Source: Pseudomonadota bacterium
GTDB taxonomy: Bacteria; Pseudomonadota; Gammaproteobacteria; Burkholderiales; Thiobacillaceae
Direction: 5' to 3'
NCBI GenBank assembly: GCA_021780975.1
Contig: JAJXXS010000104.1
Coordinates: 1-24,083 of the forward strand
Length of the DNA stretch: 24,083 nt
Below, piece by piece: positions 14,477 through 22,162 of the stretch (its first letter is position 1; every line of letters starts with the position of its first letter). The notes below the pieces were generated by a model, which was not told the DNA's origin, searched no databases, and saw nothing but the letters and a program-made list of their open reading frames with translations. The translations under genes and the position numbers were made by a program.

Positions 14477-17400
14477 ATGACACCCAGCTTCGTTCACTTG
14501 CGCCTCCACTCGGAGTATTCGGTCACCGACGGCACGGTACGGGTGGACGAGGCGGTAGCGCTGGCGCTGGCGGAGGGGATGCCTGCGCTGGGCCTGAGCG
14601 ATCTCAGCAATGTCTTCGCCTGGGTGAAGTTCTATCGCGCGGCGCGGGGCAAGGGAATCAAGCCGGTTTTTGGCGTCGACGCCTGGGTATCCAACCCGAA
14701 GGATGTCAATCGCCCTTCGCGCATCCTTCTGCTGGTGCGCCATGTCGAAGGCTACCGCAGGCTGTGTGAAATTCTGACGCGCGCGTACCGCGAGGGGATG
14801 CGGCGCGGCAGGGCGGAAATCGATGCGCAGTGGCTTGCCGAGATGGGTACCTCCGGCATCCTGGCGCTGTCCGGCGGTTTTCAGGGCGATGTCGCGCAAT
14901 CGATCCTGAGCGACAATATCGACCAGGCGCGCAGCCAGGCAGAGGCCTGGCTGCGCATCTTCCCCGATGGCTATTACCTCGAACTGCAGCGCTTCGGGCG
15001 GCCCGAAACCGAAGCGCTGATGGATGGTCTGCTGCAAGTGGGGGCGGACCTGGGCATACCCAGCGTGGCGACGCATCCCATCCAGTTTCTGCGCCCCGAG
15101 GATTTCAAGGCCCACGAGGCGCGCGTGTGCATCGCCGAGGGCCAGCTTCTGGGGGATGCGCGCCGCGTCAGGGCCTACACGCCCGAGCAGTATTTCAAGA
15201 GCGCCGCGGAGATGACCGGGCTTTTCTCAGACATGCCGGAAGCGCTCGCCAACAGCGTGGAAATCGCCAAGCGCTGCAATCTGACGCTGGAGCTGGGCAA
15301 GAGCAAGCTGCCGCTCTTTCCCACGCCCGGCGGAAGGACGCTGGACCAGCACATCCGCGATGCGGCGTACGAAGGACTGGGGCTCCGTCTTGAGCATCTG
15401 CATCCCGATGCGCAGCTACGCGAGAGCAAGCGCGCAGAGTACGAGGAGCGCCTGGAATTCGAGTTGGGCACCATCATCCAGATGGGGTTTCCGGGCTACT
15501 TTCTGATCGTCGCCGACTTTATCAATTGGGCAAAGAACAACCAGGTGCCGGTGGGTCCGGGACGCGGCTCCGGCGCCGGTTCGCTGGTGGCATATTGCCT
15601 GGGCATCACCGATCTGGATCCGCTGCGCTATGACCTCCTGTTCGAGCGCTTTCTCAATCCGGAGCGGGTTTCCATGCCTGACTTCGACGTGGATTTCTGC
15701 CAGGAGGGGCGTGACCGCGTCATCCACTACGTCAAGGAACGCTACGGCACCGATGCCGTTTCGCAGATCGCGACTTTCGGCACGCTCGGCTCCAAGTCGG
15801 TGATCAGGGATGTCGGGCGGGTCTTGGACATGCCCTATACGTATTGCGACAAGCTGTCGAAGCTCGTGCCCATGGAAGGGGTCAAGCCGGTATCCCTGAG
15901 CAAGGCTCTGGAGATCGAGCCGCAACTCAAGGAGCGTTATGAGAGTGAAGAGGAAGTAAAAGAGCTCTTCACCCTGGCGGAGAAGCTGGAGGAACTGCCG
16001 CGCAACGTCGGCATGCACGCGGGCGGGGTACTCATCGCCCCGGGGCGGCTGACCGATTTTTGCCCGTTGTACCGGCAGGAAGGTTCTGATTCCTTCGTCT
16101 CACAGTTTGACAAGGACGACGTCGAAGCGATCGGTCTGGTCAAGTTTGACTTCCTGGGGTTGCGCACCCTCACCATCCTGAACGAAGCGGTCGGCTTCGT
16201 GCGGCGCCACGCGGGCATGGAAAATTTTCGCCTGGAAGATCTCGCGCTCGATGATCCCGCAGTCTATCGCCTCTTCTCCGAGGGCAACACGACTGGCGTG
16301 TTTCAGTCGGAATCGCGTTCCGCGAAGGATTTGGAGAGACGCCTGAAAGCGGACTGCTTCGAAGACATCATCGCCCTCATGGCTTTGAATCGACCTGGTC
16401 CTCTCGGTTCAGGCATGGTGGACGACTTTATCGCGCGCAAGCAGGGAAGGCAGACCCCGGAATACTTTCATGCGGATCTTGAGCCGGTGCTCAAGTCCAC
16501 CTACGGCATCATCGTCTACCAGGAACAGGTGATGCTGATCGCGCAGATATTGGCCGGTTATACCCTCGGGGGTGCGGACATGCTGCGCCGGGCGATGGGC
16601 AAGAAAAAGCCCGAGGAGATGGCCAAGCAAAGGGCGATTTTCCTGGAGGGGGCTCAGGGTCGTGGTGTCGACGCCAAACTGGCGGAGCGGCTTTTCGACC
16701 TCATGGAGAAATTCGCCGAATATGGCTTCAACAAATCGCATTCGGCCGCTTATGCTTTGGTCGCCTACCAGACCGCCTGGCTCAAGGCGCACTACCCGGC
16801 CGAGTTCATGGCTGCCACGCTTTCCTCGGAAATGGCCGACACCGACAAGGTGCGGGTGTTCTTCGAGGACTGTCGTGCCAACCGCATCGAGATCCTGGCG
16901 CCGGACATCAACCTTTCCGGTTACCGCTTCGAGCCGGTGGGGCCGGCGCAGGTTCGCTATGGCCTGGGCGCCATCAAGGGAACCGGCGAAGCGGCGATCG
17001 CAGCCATCGTTGCTGCCCGCGCCGCTGACGGCCCGTTTACCGGCCTGTTCGATCTGGCGCGGCGTGTGGACAAGAAAGCCATAAATCGCAGGGTGCTTGA
17101 GGCGCTGGTCAAGGCGGGGGCGTTTGACAGTCTGGAGCATGACCGCGCACGCTTGCTTGCGAGTGTGGGCACCGCGCTGGAACTAGCCACCAAGGCGGCG
17201 CAGGACAGCGGCCAGGGCGGACTGTTCGGCGAAGCCGGGGCAGGGCACGAAGAACCGCTCGCCGATGTTCCTGGCTGGAGCGACGTGGAAAAGCTCTTGC
17301 ACGAAAAGTCCGCCCTCGGTTATTACCTCTCCGGCCACCCGTTCACTTCCTACGCCGCGGAGGTGCGCCGATTCGCCAGGAAGCCGCTGGCCGAACTGGA

Positions 17401-17914
17401 GCCGGCCCGCGAAGTGCAAATCATGGCAGGCATCATCACCGGGTTGCGAACGCAGATGACCAGGCGCGGCAAAATGGCCATTTTGCAGCTGGATGACGAC
17501 AGCGCGCCTCTGGAAGTCGCGATTTTCAACGAGCAATTCGAGCAATACCGGGACTGGCTCAAGGAAGACGCCTTGCTGGTCGTCGAGGGCAAGGTGAGCC
17601 GCGACGACTACTCGGGGGGCCTGCGTGTCACGTGCGATCAGTTGTACGACCTGGCCGGAGCGCGTTGCCGCTTCGCCAAGGAACTGAGCATCAGGCTGAA
17701 TGGGCAGGCCGACGCCGGCAGGCTGAAGGAAATGCTCGACCCTTATCGCCTAGGGTCCGCGGCAGGCTGTCCGGTGCTTCTGCTGTACCACAATGGCGCC
17801 GCGGAGTGCCAGATTCGCCTGGGGCAGAACTGGCAGGTCAGCCTGCAGGACCGGCTACTGGAATCCTTGCGTGCCTGGCTGGACGATTCCGGCGTGACCG
17901 TTGTTTATCAGTAA
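14477..17914 (+). CDS. dnaE: DNA polymerase III alpha subunit
   Basis: 1145 residues, close to E. coli DnaE (1160). Order: PHP domain (FVHLRLHSEYSVTDG onward), polymerase palm with GPGRGSGAGSLVAYCLG and the catalytic aspartates D402 and D404 in PDFDVDF, fingers (MALNRPGPLGSGMVDDF; YGIIVYQEQVM; FNKSHSAAYALVAYQTAWLK), a helix-hairpin-helix region, an internal clamp-binding motif around QGGLF (about residues 912-917), an OB fold (from about 982, IMAGIITGLRTQMTRRGKMA) and a tau-binding C-terminus. It replicates the chromosome together with the clamp and tau complex. The start has AAGGA upstream. It is 67 bases from amtB, with a possible own promoter. Confidence 0.98.
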   Translation: MTPSFVHLRLHSEYSVTDGTVRVDEAVALALAEGMPALGLSDLSNVFAWVKFYRAARGKGIKPVFGVDAWVSNPKDVNRPSRILLLVRHVEGYRRLCEILTRAYREGMRRGRAEIDAQWLAEMGTSGILALSGGFQGDVAQSILSDNIDQARSQAEAWLRIFPDGYYLELQRFGRPETEALMDGLLQVGADLGIPSVATHPIQFLRPEDFKAHEARVCIAEGQLLGDARRVRAYTPEQYFKSAAEMTGLFSDMPEALANSVEIAKRCNLTLELGKSKLPLFPTPGGRTLDQHIRDAAYEGLGLRLEHLHPDAQLRESKRAEYEERLEFELGTIIQMGFPGYFLIVADFINWAKNNQVPVGPGRGSGAGSLVAYCLGITDLDPLRYDLLFERFLNPERVSMPDFDVDFCQEGRDRVIHYVKERYGTDAVSQIATFGTLGSKSVIRDVGRVLDMPYTYCDKLSKLVPMEGVKPVSLSKALEIEPQLKERYESEEEVKELFTLAEKLEELPRNVGMHAGGVLIAPGRLTDFCPLYRQEGSDSFVSQFDKDDVEAIGLVKFDFLGLRTLTILNEAVGFVRRHAGMENFRLEDLALDDPAVYRLFSEGNTTGVFQSESRSAKDLERRLKADCFEDIIALMALNRPGPLGSGMVDDFIARKQGRQTPEYFHADLEPVLKSTYGIIVYQEQVMLIAQILAGYTLGGADMLRRAMGKKKPEEMAKQRAIFLEGAQGRGVDAKLAERLFDLMEKFAEYGFNKSHSAAYALVAYQTAWLKAHYPAEFMAATLSSEMADTDKVRVFFEDCRANRIEILAPDINLSGYRFEPVGPAQVRYGLGAIKGTGEAAIAAIVAARAADGPFTGLFDLARRVDKKAINRRVLEALVKAGAFDSLEHDRARLLASVGTALELATKAAQDSGQGGLFGEAGAGHEEPLADVPGWSDVEKLLHEKSALGYYLSGHPFTSYAAEVRRFARKPLAELEPAREVQIMAGIITGLRTQMTRRGKMAILQLDDDSAPLEVAIFNEQFEQYRDWLKEDALLVVEGKVSRDDYSGGLRVTCDQLYDLAGARCRFAKELSIRLNGQADAGRLKEMLDPYRLGSAAGCPVLLLYHNGAAECQIRLGQNWQVSLQDRLLESLRAWLDDSGVTVVYQ

Positions 17915-17997
17915 ATACCTTATAAAACAGGTTGTTATTGGTAATTACGACCCATGGTGGATTTTTTTGCAGAAAAAGCTTGCACAAATAAGAAAAA

Positions 17998-18015
17998 TAT
18001 TAGAAAATTCTAATA
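17998..18015. promoter_or_regulatory. 18-base perfect palindrome, possible operator
   Basis: TATTAGAA-AA-TTCTAATA: eight-base arms and a two-base centre in an AT-rich stretch, immediately before the structured RNA region. Its core TTAGAA-N-TTCTAA resembles boxes of Fur-family regulators (PerR/Irr type), though with a two-base rather than a one- or three-base centre. It is also able to fold as a weak hairpin, so an RNA role cannot be excluded. Confidence 0.4.
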
Positions 18016-18111
18016 ACACTAACGCACCTGCCAAACAGGTCTTAGTGTTGTCTCCTCCATCCTCCTCCTTTGGTGGATTTTAGAGCCCGGTGCATAACCG
18101 GGCTTTTTTTT
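18015..18111 (+). ncRNA. Putative small regulatory RNA with anti-Shine-Dalgarno loop
   Basis: Three structures follow one another with no coding frame of merit. Hairpin 1: AACACTAA (18015-18022) pairs with TTAGTGTT (18042-18049), enclosing an inner stem ACCTG/CAGGT (18026-18030, 18036-18040) with loop CCAAA. Then TCTCCTCC, and hairpin 2: TCCA and CC (18056-18062, one bulged T) pair with GGTGGA (18072-18077), leaving the loop TCCTCCTTT. Last is the terminator hairpin. The loop contains CCTCCTTT, identical to the 3' end of 16S rRNA. C-rich, SD-blocking loops are known in sRNAs such as sX13 of Xanthomonas. The 5' end is not determined: no convincing promoter was found, so it might be cut from the dnaE 3' UTR. 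Confidence 0.5.
18084..18111 (+). terminator. Strong intrinsic terminator
   Basis: Perfect stem AGCCCGGT (18084-18091) and ACCGGGCT (18097-18104), loop GCATA, followed by eight T (18104-18111). It ends transcription in the plus direction, of the putative sRNA and of any dnaE read-through. On the opposite strand no U tract follows, so it does not serve the minus-strand cassette. Confidence 0.92.
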
Positions 18112-18217
18112 GCCTGGCATGGACGCACTCCCGTAGCTGCAGATCCCACGGTAAGTTGATCATGGCGCACGAGATGATGCGCAAGCGCATAAGGGCTGAG
18201 GTGGGCTGGGCGGTCAG
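18112..18217. other. Spacer between the sRNA terminator and the MFS gene
   Basis: Part of the 303-base stretch 17915-18217 that holds no gene; the first part (17915-17997) is AT-rich and featureless apart from T and A runs. Here only a short inverted repeat ATGCGC-AA-GCGCAT (18177-18190) is seen. It lacks a U tract on either strand, so it is not called a terminator for the cassette. Confidence 0.5.
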
Positions 18218-19378
18218 CTATGGCGAGTTCTCAGGTTTTCCCGGGGGGTGCCCTGCAAGCCGCGTGAGCCAGGCGGCCAGCGCTGCCAGGGGCAGCGCCC
18301 ACAGCGCCGAGGCGAGATAAATGTCGGACAGCGAAAACCAGGCCTGCAATGCCCCAGGCGCGCTGGAGCCTATGCCTTCGCCCGTCATGAGTGCGGCGAC
18401 CAGCAGGCCCGCGAGCCCGACCTGGCGTTGCGGCCACGCTGCCAGCCCCAGCGCCATGACATAAGGGTAGTAGATGCTGCACGCGGCGCCGCTCAGCGCA
18501 AAGGCCACGACCAAGGCAGCGCCCCCCTGCACGCGCCCGACCAGCGCAAACCCGACCCCTATGGCGAGGGCGGACAGGGTCAACTGCGCCCGGCGAGACA
18601 AACGCTGTTGCGGAACAAAGGCCAGGAGCAGGCGAAACACGGTCATGCTGGCCCAAAACGCGGATAGGGCGAGAGCGCCCCAATGGCCCGCCGGGGCATT
18701 GCCGCCCACGTAAACGGCAGCCCAACTGCTGAACGTGCCTTCGCATATGGCGTAGAGCAGAACGGCCAGGGCGAAAGGCAGCATTGCCCATTGATAGCCC
18801 TGTGCTTGGCGCGAGGGTCGGTGGTCAGGCAGCCGGGCGAACAGCAGCAGCGCAAAGCCGGCCAGCAGCAACGCCGGCCAGACCCCCCAGTTTCCCATGC
18901 GCTCGGCCGCGTCGAGCAGCAGCGGCGACAGCGCAGTGGCTGCACCGACGAGTCCGTTCAGAACGGTGACGGCGCGGGTTTCAGCGGTCGCAAACAGAGC
19001 TGCCGCGTAGTGGTTGACGGCTGCCAGGGTGAGCCCGAAGCCCAGCCCGAGCGCCAGGGTCTCCAGCAGGATGGCGCCATAGGCCAGTGGCCCCGCGCTG
19101 AGGGAAGCGAGCACCAGCAGAAGCATGCCGAGGACGTTGGCGGCGAGGCCGGCGCGCAGCACGCCCTGGCTGCCGGCGTATTGCTGCAGCCGCCCGGCGC
19201 CGAGGGCTCCGAGGATGGCGCCGCCGATCTCGGGAAAATACAGCAGGCCGTAGGCGGAGATGCTGAAGTGATAGGGCGCGGCGGCGAGTATCGTTCCCAG
19301 GGAAGGCACCAGCACAAAGGCGGCGCCCTGCAGTATGCCGGCCCCATATACCGTGCCGACGACCAGTCTGCGGTTCAA
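18218..19378 (-). CDS. MFS transporter
   Basis: 386 residues, almost wholly hydrophobic, with about twelve predicted spans in two halves split near residue 195 by a polar loop (RLPDHRPSRQAQG). The N-terminal half has the pattern YGLLYFPEIGGAILGALGAGRL, matching motif A position of the major facilitator family. The start is a TTG overlapping the GMC stop as TTGA; no later ATG keeps helix 1 intact. The substrate cannot be told from sequence. As the last gene of a three-gene unit with two oxidoreductases, it probably imports their substrate or exports the product. Codon and base composition look G+C-richer than in the flanking housekeeping genes. Confidence 0.88.
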   Translation of the reverse strand: MNRRLVVGTVYGAGILQGAAFVLVPSLGTILAAAPYHFSISAYGLLYFPEIGGAILGALGAGRLQQYAGSQGVLRAGLAANVLGMLLLVLASLSAGPLAYGAILLETLALGLGFGLTLAAVNHYAAALFATAETRAVTVLNGLVGAATALSPLLLDAAERMGNWGVWPALLLAGFALLLFARLPDHRPSRQAQGYQWAMLPFALAVLLYAICEGTFSSWAAVYVGGNAPAGHWGALALSAFWASMTVFRLLLAFVPQQRLSRRAQLTLSALAIGVGFALVGRVQGGAALVVAFALSGAACSIYYPYVMALGLAAWPQRQVGLAGLLVAALMTGEGIGSSAPGALQAWFSLSDIYLASALWALPLAALAAWLTRLAGHPPGKPENSP

Positions 19379-20907
19379 GGGCTCAGGCCGACGGCGAAGC
19401 GCGCGCGCACATGATCGGCCACCCGTAGCGCGTTCGCCATCACAGTCAGTGACGGATTCACGGCGGCGATGGAAGGCATGAAGGAAGCGTCCACGACATA
19501 GAGATTGTCCACGCCGTGGGCGCGGCAGTTCACGTCGAGCACGCTGCTGGCCGGGTCATGGCCAAAGCGTAGCGTGCCGGCCTGGTGGGCGACAGCCTCG
19601 ATGCCCATGGTCTGGCTGTGTACCAGGGGATAGCCAAGCTCGCGCAGGATGGTCTTCCACTTGGCGAGCAGGCGCTCATGGGTGTCGACGTTGTTGGGCC
19701 TGTAGGCCAGGCGGATCGCGCCATCGTCGTCCACCTGCACGCGATTGTTGGCGTCGGGCAGGTCTTCGGTGGTGAGCCACCAGTCCAGCGAATGATGGGC
19801 GACGAGCCTGGCCAGTTCTTCCGGCCACAGGCTTTTCTGGGCCTCCAGGATCTCCGGCGTGAGCTTGCCCAGGTTCTGCACATGGCCTAGCGCATAGGGA
19901 AAATCCGCGTCGCCGGAATCCTCGTAGAAATCGTTGATGCCTATGGTTTTCTGGAATACCGTGGGATTCCGCCGGCGCGGATCCACGGCCACGCACACGC
20001 TGTTGCGATGGCACATGTAGTGACGCCCGGCCAGGCCATGGGCATTGGCAAGCCCTTGAGGCCAGGCAGGTTGGCGTGAGGCAAGCAGCAGCGCGGCGGA
20101 ATTCACCGCACCGGCGGCGAGCACCACGAGGCGGGCGCGGTAGCTGCGCGGGCCGGATGGGGTGTCGGCCTCCACCGCATCGACTCGACGCCCATCAGGA
20201 CCAGTGAGCAGGCGGCGCACGCGTATGCCGGTCAGCAGTGTGACTCGTGGTGCGGCCAGGGCGGGTGCGATGCCGCACACCTCGGCATCGCCCTTGGCAT
20301 GCAACAGACAGGGGAAGCCGTCGCAGGTATCGCAGCGTATGCAGGGCGCCAGCCGCGGCTCTGCCTCGTTGCGGTGGATGGCGAGCGGCAAGGGGAACGG
20401 GTGCAGGCCATGGGCCCCGAGCGCTGCGGCGACTTCGGCGAGGTAGGGTTCATGGGCGAAAGGCGGGCAGGGATACTCCGCGCGCGGCGGCTCGCAGGGG
20501 TCCAGGCCTGTCTGGCCGTGGCAGTGGTACCAGGTTTCGGCCTGGTCGTAGTAGGGACGCAGATCCTCGTAGCTGATCGGCCAGTCCGGCGTTTCCCCCT
20601 CGGGATAGCGGCGACGGCGGAAATCGCTCACGCGCCGGCGCAGCACCGCCGCGCCATAGAGCTTGGTATTGCCGCCGACGTGGTAGCCAGTGACGGGGCG
20701 GAACGGTTTGCCGCCGGCATCGCGCCAGTCTTCGTCGGTGTGGTAGCGGTGCTCGTGAAAGACCGCTTCGGCGTTCCAGTTGGCCTTCTCGCGGGTGAGG
20801 TAGTCGCCGCGCTCCAGTACCAGGATGCGCAGGCCCGAATCGGCCAGCGCGCGCGCGAACGTGCCGCCGCCGGCGCCGCTGCCGATGATGAGGACGTCGG
20901 CGTCCAT
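19375..20907 (-). CDS. GMC-family FAD oxidoreductase with a cysteine cluster
   Basis: 510 residues from the ATG at 20907, which puts the FAD motif DVLIIGSGAGGGTFA at the very N-terminus; a GTG at 20937 would add ten residues. VTGYHVGGNTKLYGAA is the second FAD-contact region. The C-terminal GMC domain has HQAGTLRFG and SFMPSIAAVNPSLTVMANALR, giving the His and Asn of the active site. Residues 189-200 (CIRCDTCDGFPC) form a C-x2-C-x2-C-x4-C cluster, which could bind an iron-sulfur centre as in FAD-dependent glucose dehydrogenase alpha subunits, though the spacing differs. No gamma or cytochrome subunit is adjacent and no twin-arginine signal is seen, so it is probably cytoplasmic. Substrate unknown; a sugar or polyol is likely. 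Confidence 0.88.
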   Translation of the reverse strand: MDADVLIIGSGAGGGTFARALADSGLRILVLERGDYLTREKANWNAEAVFHEHRYHTDEDWRDAGGKPFRPVTGYHVGGNTKLYGAAVLRRRVSDFRRRRYPEGETPDWPISYEDLRPYYDQAETWYHCHGQTGLDPCEPPRAEYPCPPFAHEPYLAEVAAALGAHGLHPFPLPLAIHRNEAEPRLAPCIRCDTCDGFPCLLHAKGDAEVCGIAPALAAPRVTLLTGIRVRRLLTGPDGRRVDAVEADTPSGPRSYRARLVVLAAGAVNSAALLLASRQPAWPQGLANAHGLAGRHYMCHRNSVCVAVDPRRRNPTVFQKTIGINDFYEDSGDADFPYALGHVQNLGKLTPEILEAQKSLWPEELARLVAHHSLDWWLTTEDLPDANNRVQVDDDGAIRLAYRPNNVDTHERLLAKWKTILRELGYPLVHSQTMGIEAVAHQAGTLRFGHDPASSVLDVNCRAHGVDNLYVVDASFMPSIAAVNPSLTVMANALRVADHVRARFAVGLSP

Positions 20908-20954
20908 GTCAGCGGCAGAGACCGCGCCGTGTCGCACGCGGCTGGCGCCGCCGC

Positions 20955-21740
20955 TCAGCCGCCATGGCGGAAATCCGGATAGATCAGCATGCCGCCGTCC
21001 ACTGCCAGCGTGGTGCCGGTGATGTAGCTCGCCAGGTCGCTTACCAGAAAGGCTGCGACATTGCCGATCTCCTCAGGTTCGCCCAGGCGACCCATGGCGA
21101 TTTTTTCGTCCAGATCGGCCAGCCCTTTGGGGTCTTGCCAGACGTCGGCATTGATGGGGGTGCGGATGGCGCCGGGCGCTAGGGCGAGGACGCGGATGCC
21201 GTCGCCTGCCACTTCCTGGGCCAGGGTCTTGGTGAACATGGACAGCCCTGCTTTGGCGCTGGTGTAGGCGCTGTAGCCTTCCCAGGGGATGAACTCGTGC
21301 ACGGAGGTGATGTTGAGGATGACGCCGCGCTTCTGTGGCAGCATGCGCTGCAGAGCCAGGCGTGCGCAATAGTAGGGGCCCAGGAGATCGACGGCGATGG
21401 TCTTCTGCCAGGTGTCCGGGTCGCTGGTCGCGCAATCGGCGCGCGCGCCGTCCAGGCCCGCGTTGTTGACGAGAATGTCGATGCCGCCGAAGGCCTGGTC
21501 CATGGCAGCAAACAGCGCATCCATGTCCGCGCGTTGTGACACGTCGCCGCCGAAGGCCTGGGCTGTTCCACCGGTCGCGCGGATGCCTGCGGCAACCGCT
21601 TCGGCTGCCGCGCTCCTGCCGCGGTCATGGATCGCAATGGTGGCGCCTGCTGCGGCCATGGTCTTGGCCATGGCCGCGCCCAGGCCGGAGCTGGAACCGG
21701 TGACCAGGGCACGCCGGCCGCTGAGGTTGATGCCTAGCAT
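20955..21740 (-). CDS. Short-chain dehydrogenase/reductase (glucose 1-dehydrogenase-like)
   Basis: 261 residues, classical SDR. Nucleotide-binding motif TGSSSGLG (14-21), LVNNAG (90-95), and the catalytic S146, Y159 and K163 (YTSAK). The C-terminus ITGTTLAVDGGMLIYPDF is that of the FabG/glucose 1-dehydrogenase group. A strong AAGGAG ribosome site precedes the ATG. The GMC gene starts 47 bases after its stop. With the GMC oxidase and the MFS carrier it forms one minus-strand operon, probably for oxidation of an alcohol or sugar. NAD versus NADP preference is not certain: HDRGRS after beta-2 might favour NADP. Confidence 0.92.
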   Translation of the reverse strand: MLGINLSGRRALVTGSSSGLGAAMAKTMAAAGATIAIHDRGRSAAAEAVAAGIRATGGTAQAFGGDVSQRADMDALFAAMDQAFGGIDILVNNAGLDGARADCATSDPDTWQKTIAVDLLGPYYCARLALQRMLPQKRGVILNITSVHEFIPWEGYSAYTSAKAGLSMFTKTLAQEVAGDGIRVLALAPGAIRTPINADVWQDPKGLADLDEKIAMGRLGEPEEIGNVAAFLVSDLASYITGTTLAVDGGMLIYPDFRHGG

Positions 21741-21847
21741 GGAGGATCTCCTTGGTTACGCCCCACCAGCGGACGCGATAGGGAAGAGAGCCCGAAACAG
21801 GACATTGGTTCCGCGCCGCTGTTGTTCGGATTTAAGGCGCGAGGCGG

Positions 21848-21853
21848 TAGAAT
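21848..21853 (+). promoter_or_regulatory. Candidate -10 box of the lapA operon
   Basis: TAGAAT in the 143-base divergent spacer between the SDR gene and lapA. The -35 side is poor (TTCGGA at 17 bases, TTGTTC at 20). It would place the transcription start near 21860, just ahead of the preferred GTG at 21884. Confidence 0.35.
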
Positions 21854-21883
21854 CCGCAACTTGTGCCCGCAACCCGCTTGCTC

Positions 21884-22162
21884 GTGCGTTATCTTGCCTG
21901 GATCGTCCGCATCGCACTCTTCCTGCTGGTATTGGCTTTTGCGCTGGAAAACAGCCAGGTCGTCACGGTGCAATATTTCGTCGCCACCCCTTGGCAGGCG
22001 CCCCTGGTGGTGGTGATCCTGTTGTGCTTCGCCGTCGGCGCGGCGCTCGGCGTTCTGGCGGTGATTCCCTCGTTTATCCGCATGCGTCGCGACTTGGCGC
22101 TCCTGCGGCGCCAGCTAAAGCTGCTGCAACCTGACCAAGCGCGGGGTGAGCCGCCGCAATGA
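21884..22162 (+). CDS. lapA: LapA: lipopolysaccharide assembly protein A (DUF1049)
   Basis: 92 residues from the GTG at 21884, which gives the usual N-terminus RYLAWIVRIALFLLVLAFALENSQ; an upstream GTG at 21863 would add seven residues. Two membrane helices with the short periplasmic loop QVVTVQYFVATPWQAP, and a basic cytoplasmic helix. LapA acts with LapB in lipopolysaccharide assembly at the inner membrane. In many betaproteobacteria ihfB lies directly upstream; here the SDR cassette is in that place. It overlaps lapB by ATGA. Confidence 0.92.
   Translation: MRYLAWIVRIALFLLVLAFALENSQVVTVQYFVATPWQAPLVVVILLCFAVGAALGVLAVIPSFIRMRRDLALLRRQLKLLQPDQARGEPPQ

Noticed and set aside
17955..17970. TGGTGGA...TTTGC as a sigma-54 promoter for the putative sRNA
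   Set aside because: GG and GC are 11 bases apart instead of the strict 10 (or 8 with the second GG), so spacing is wrong.
17901..18083. 60-codon plus-strand frame after dnaE
   Set aside because: It begins inside the dnaE end, has no ribosome site, and runs through the palindrome and both hairpins; the RNA structure explains the region better.
18177..18190. ATGCGC-AA-GCGCAT as terminator of the minus-strand cassette
   Set aside because: Short stem, two-base loop and no U tract on the minus strand.
18090..18320. Plus-strand frame from the terminator into the MFS gene
   Set aside because: Starts within the terminator loop and ends antisense to a better-supported membrane protein.
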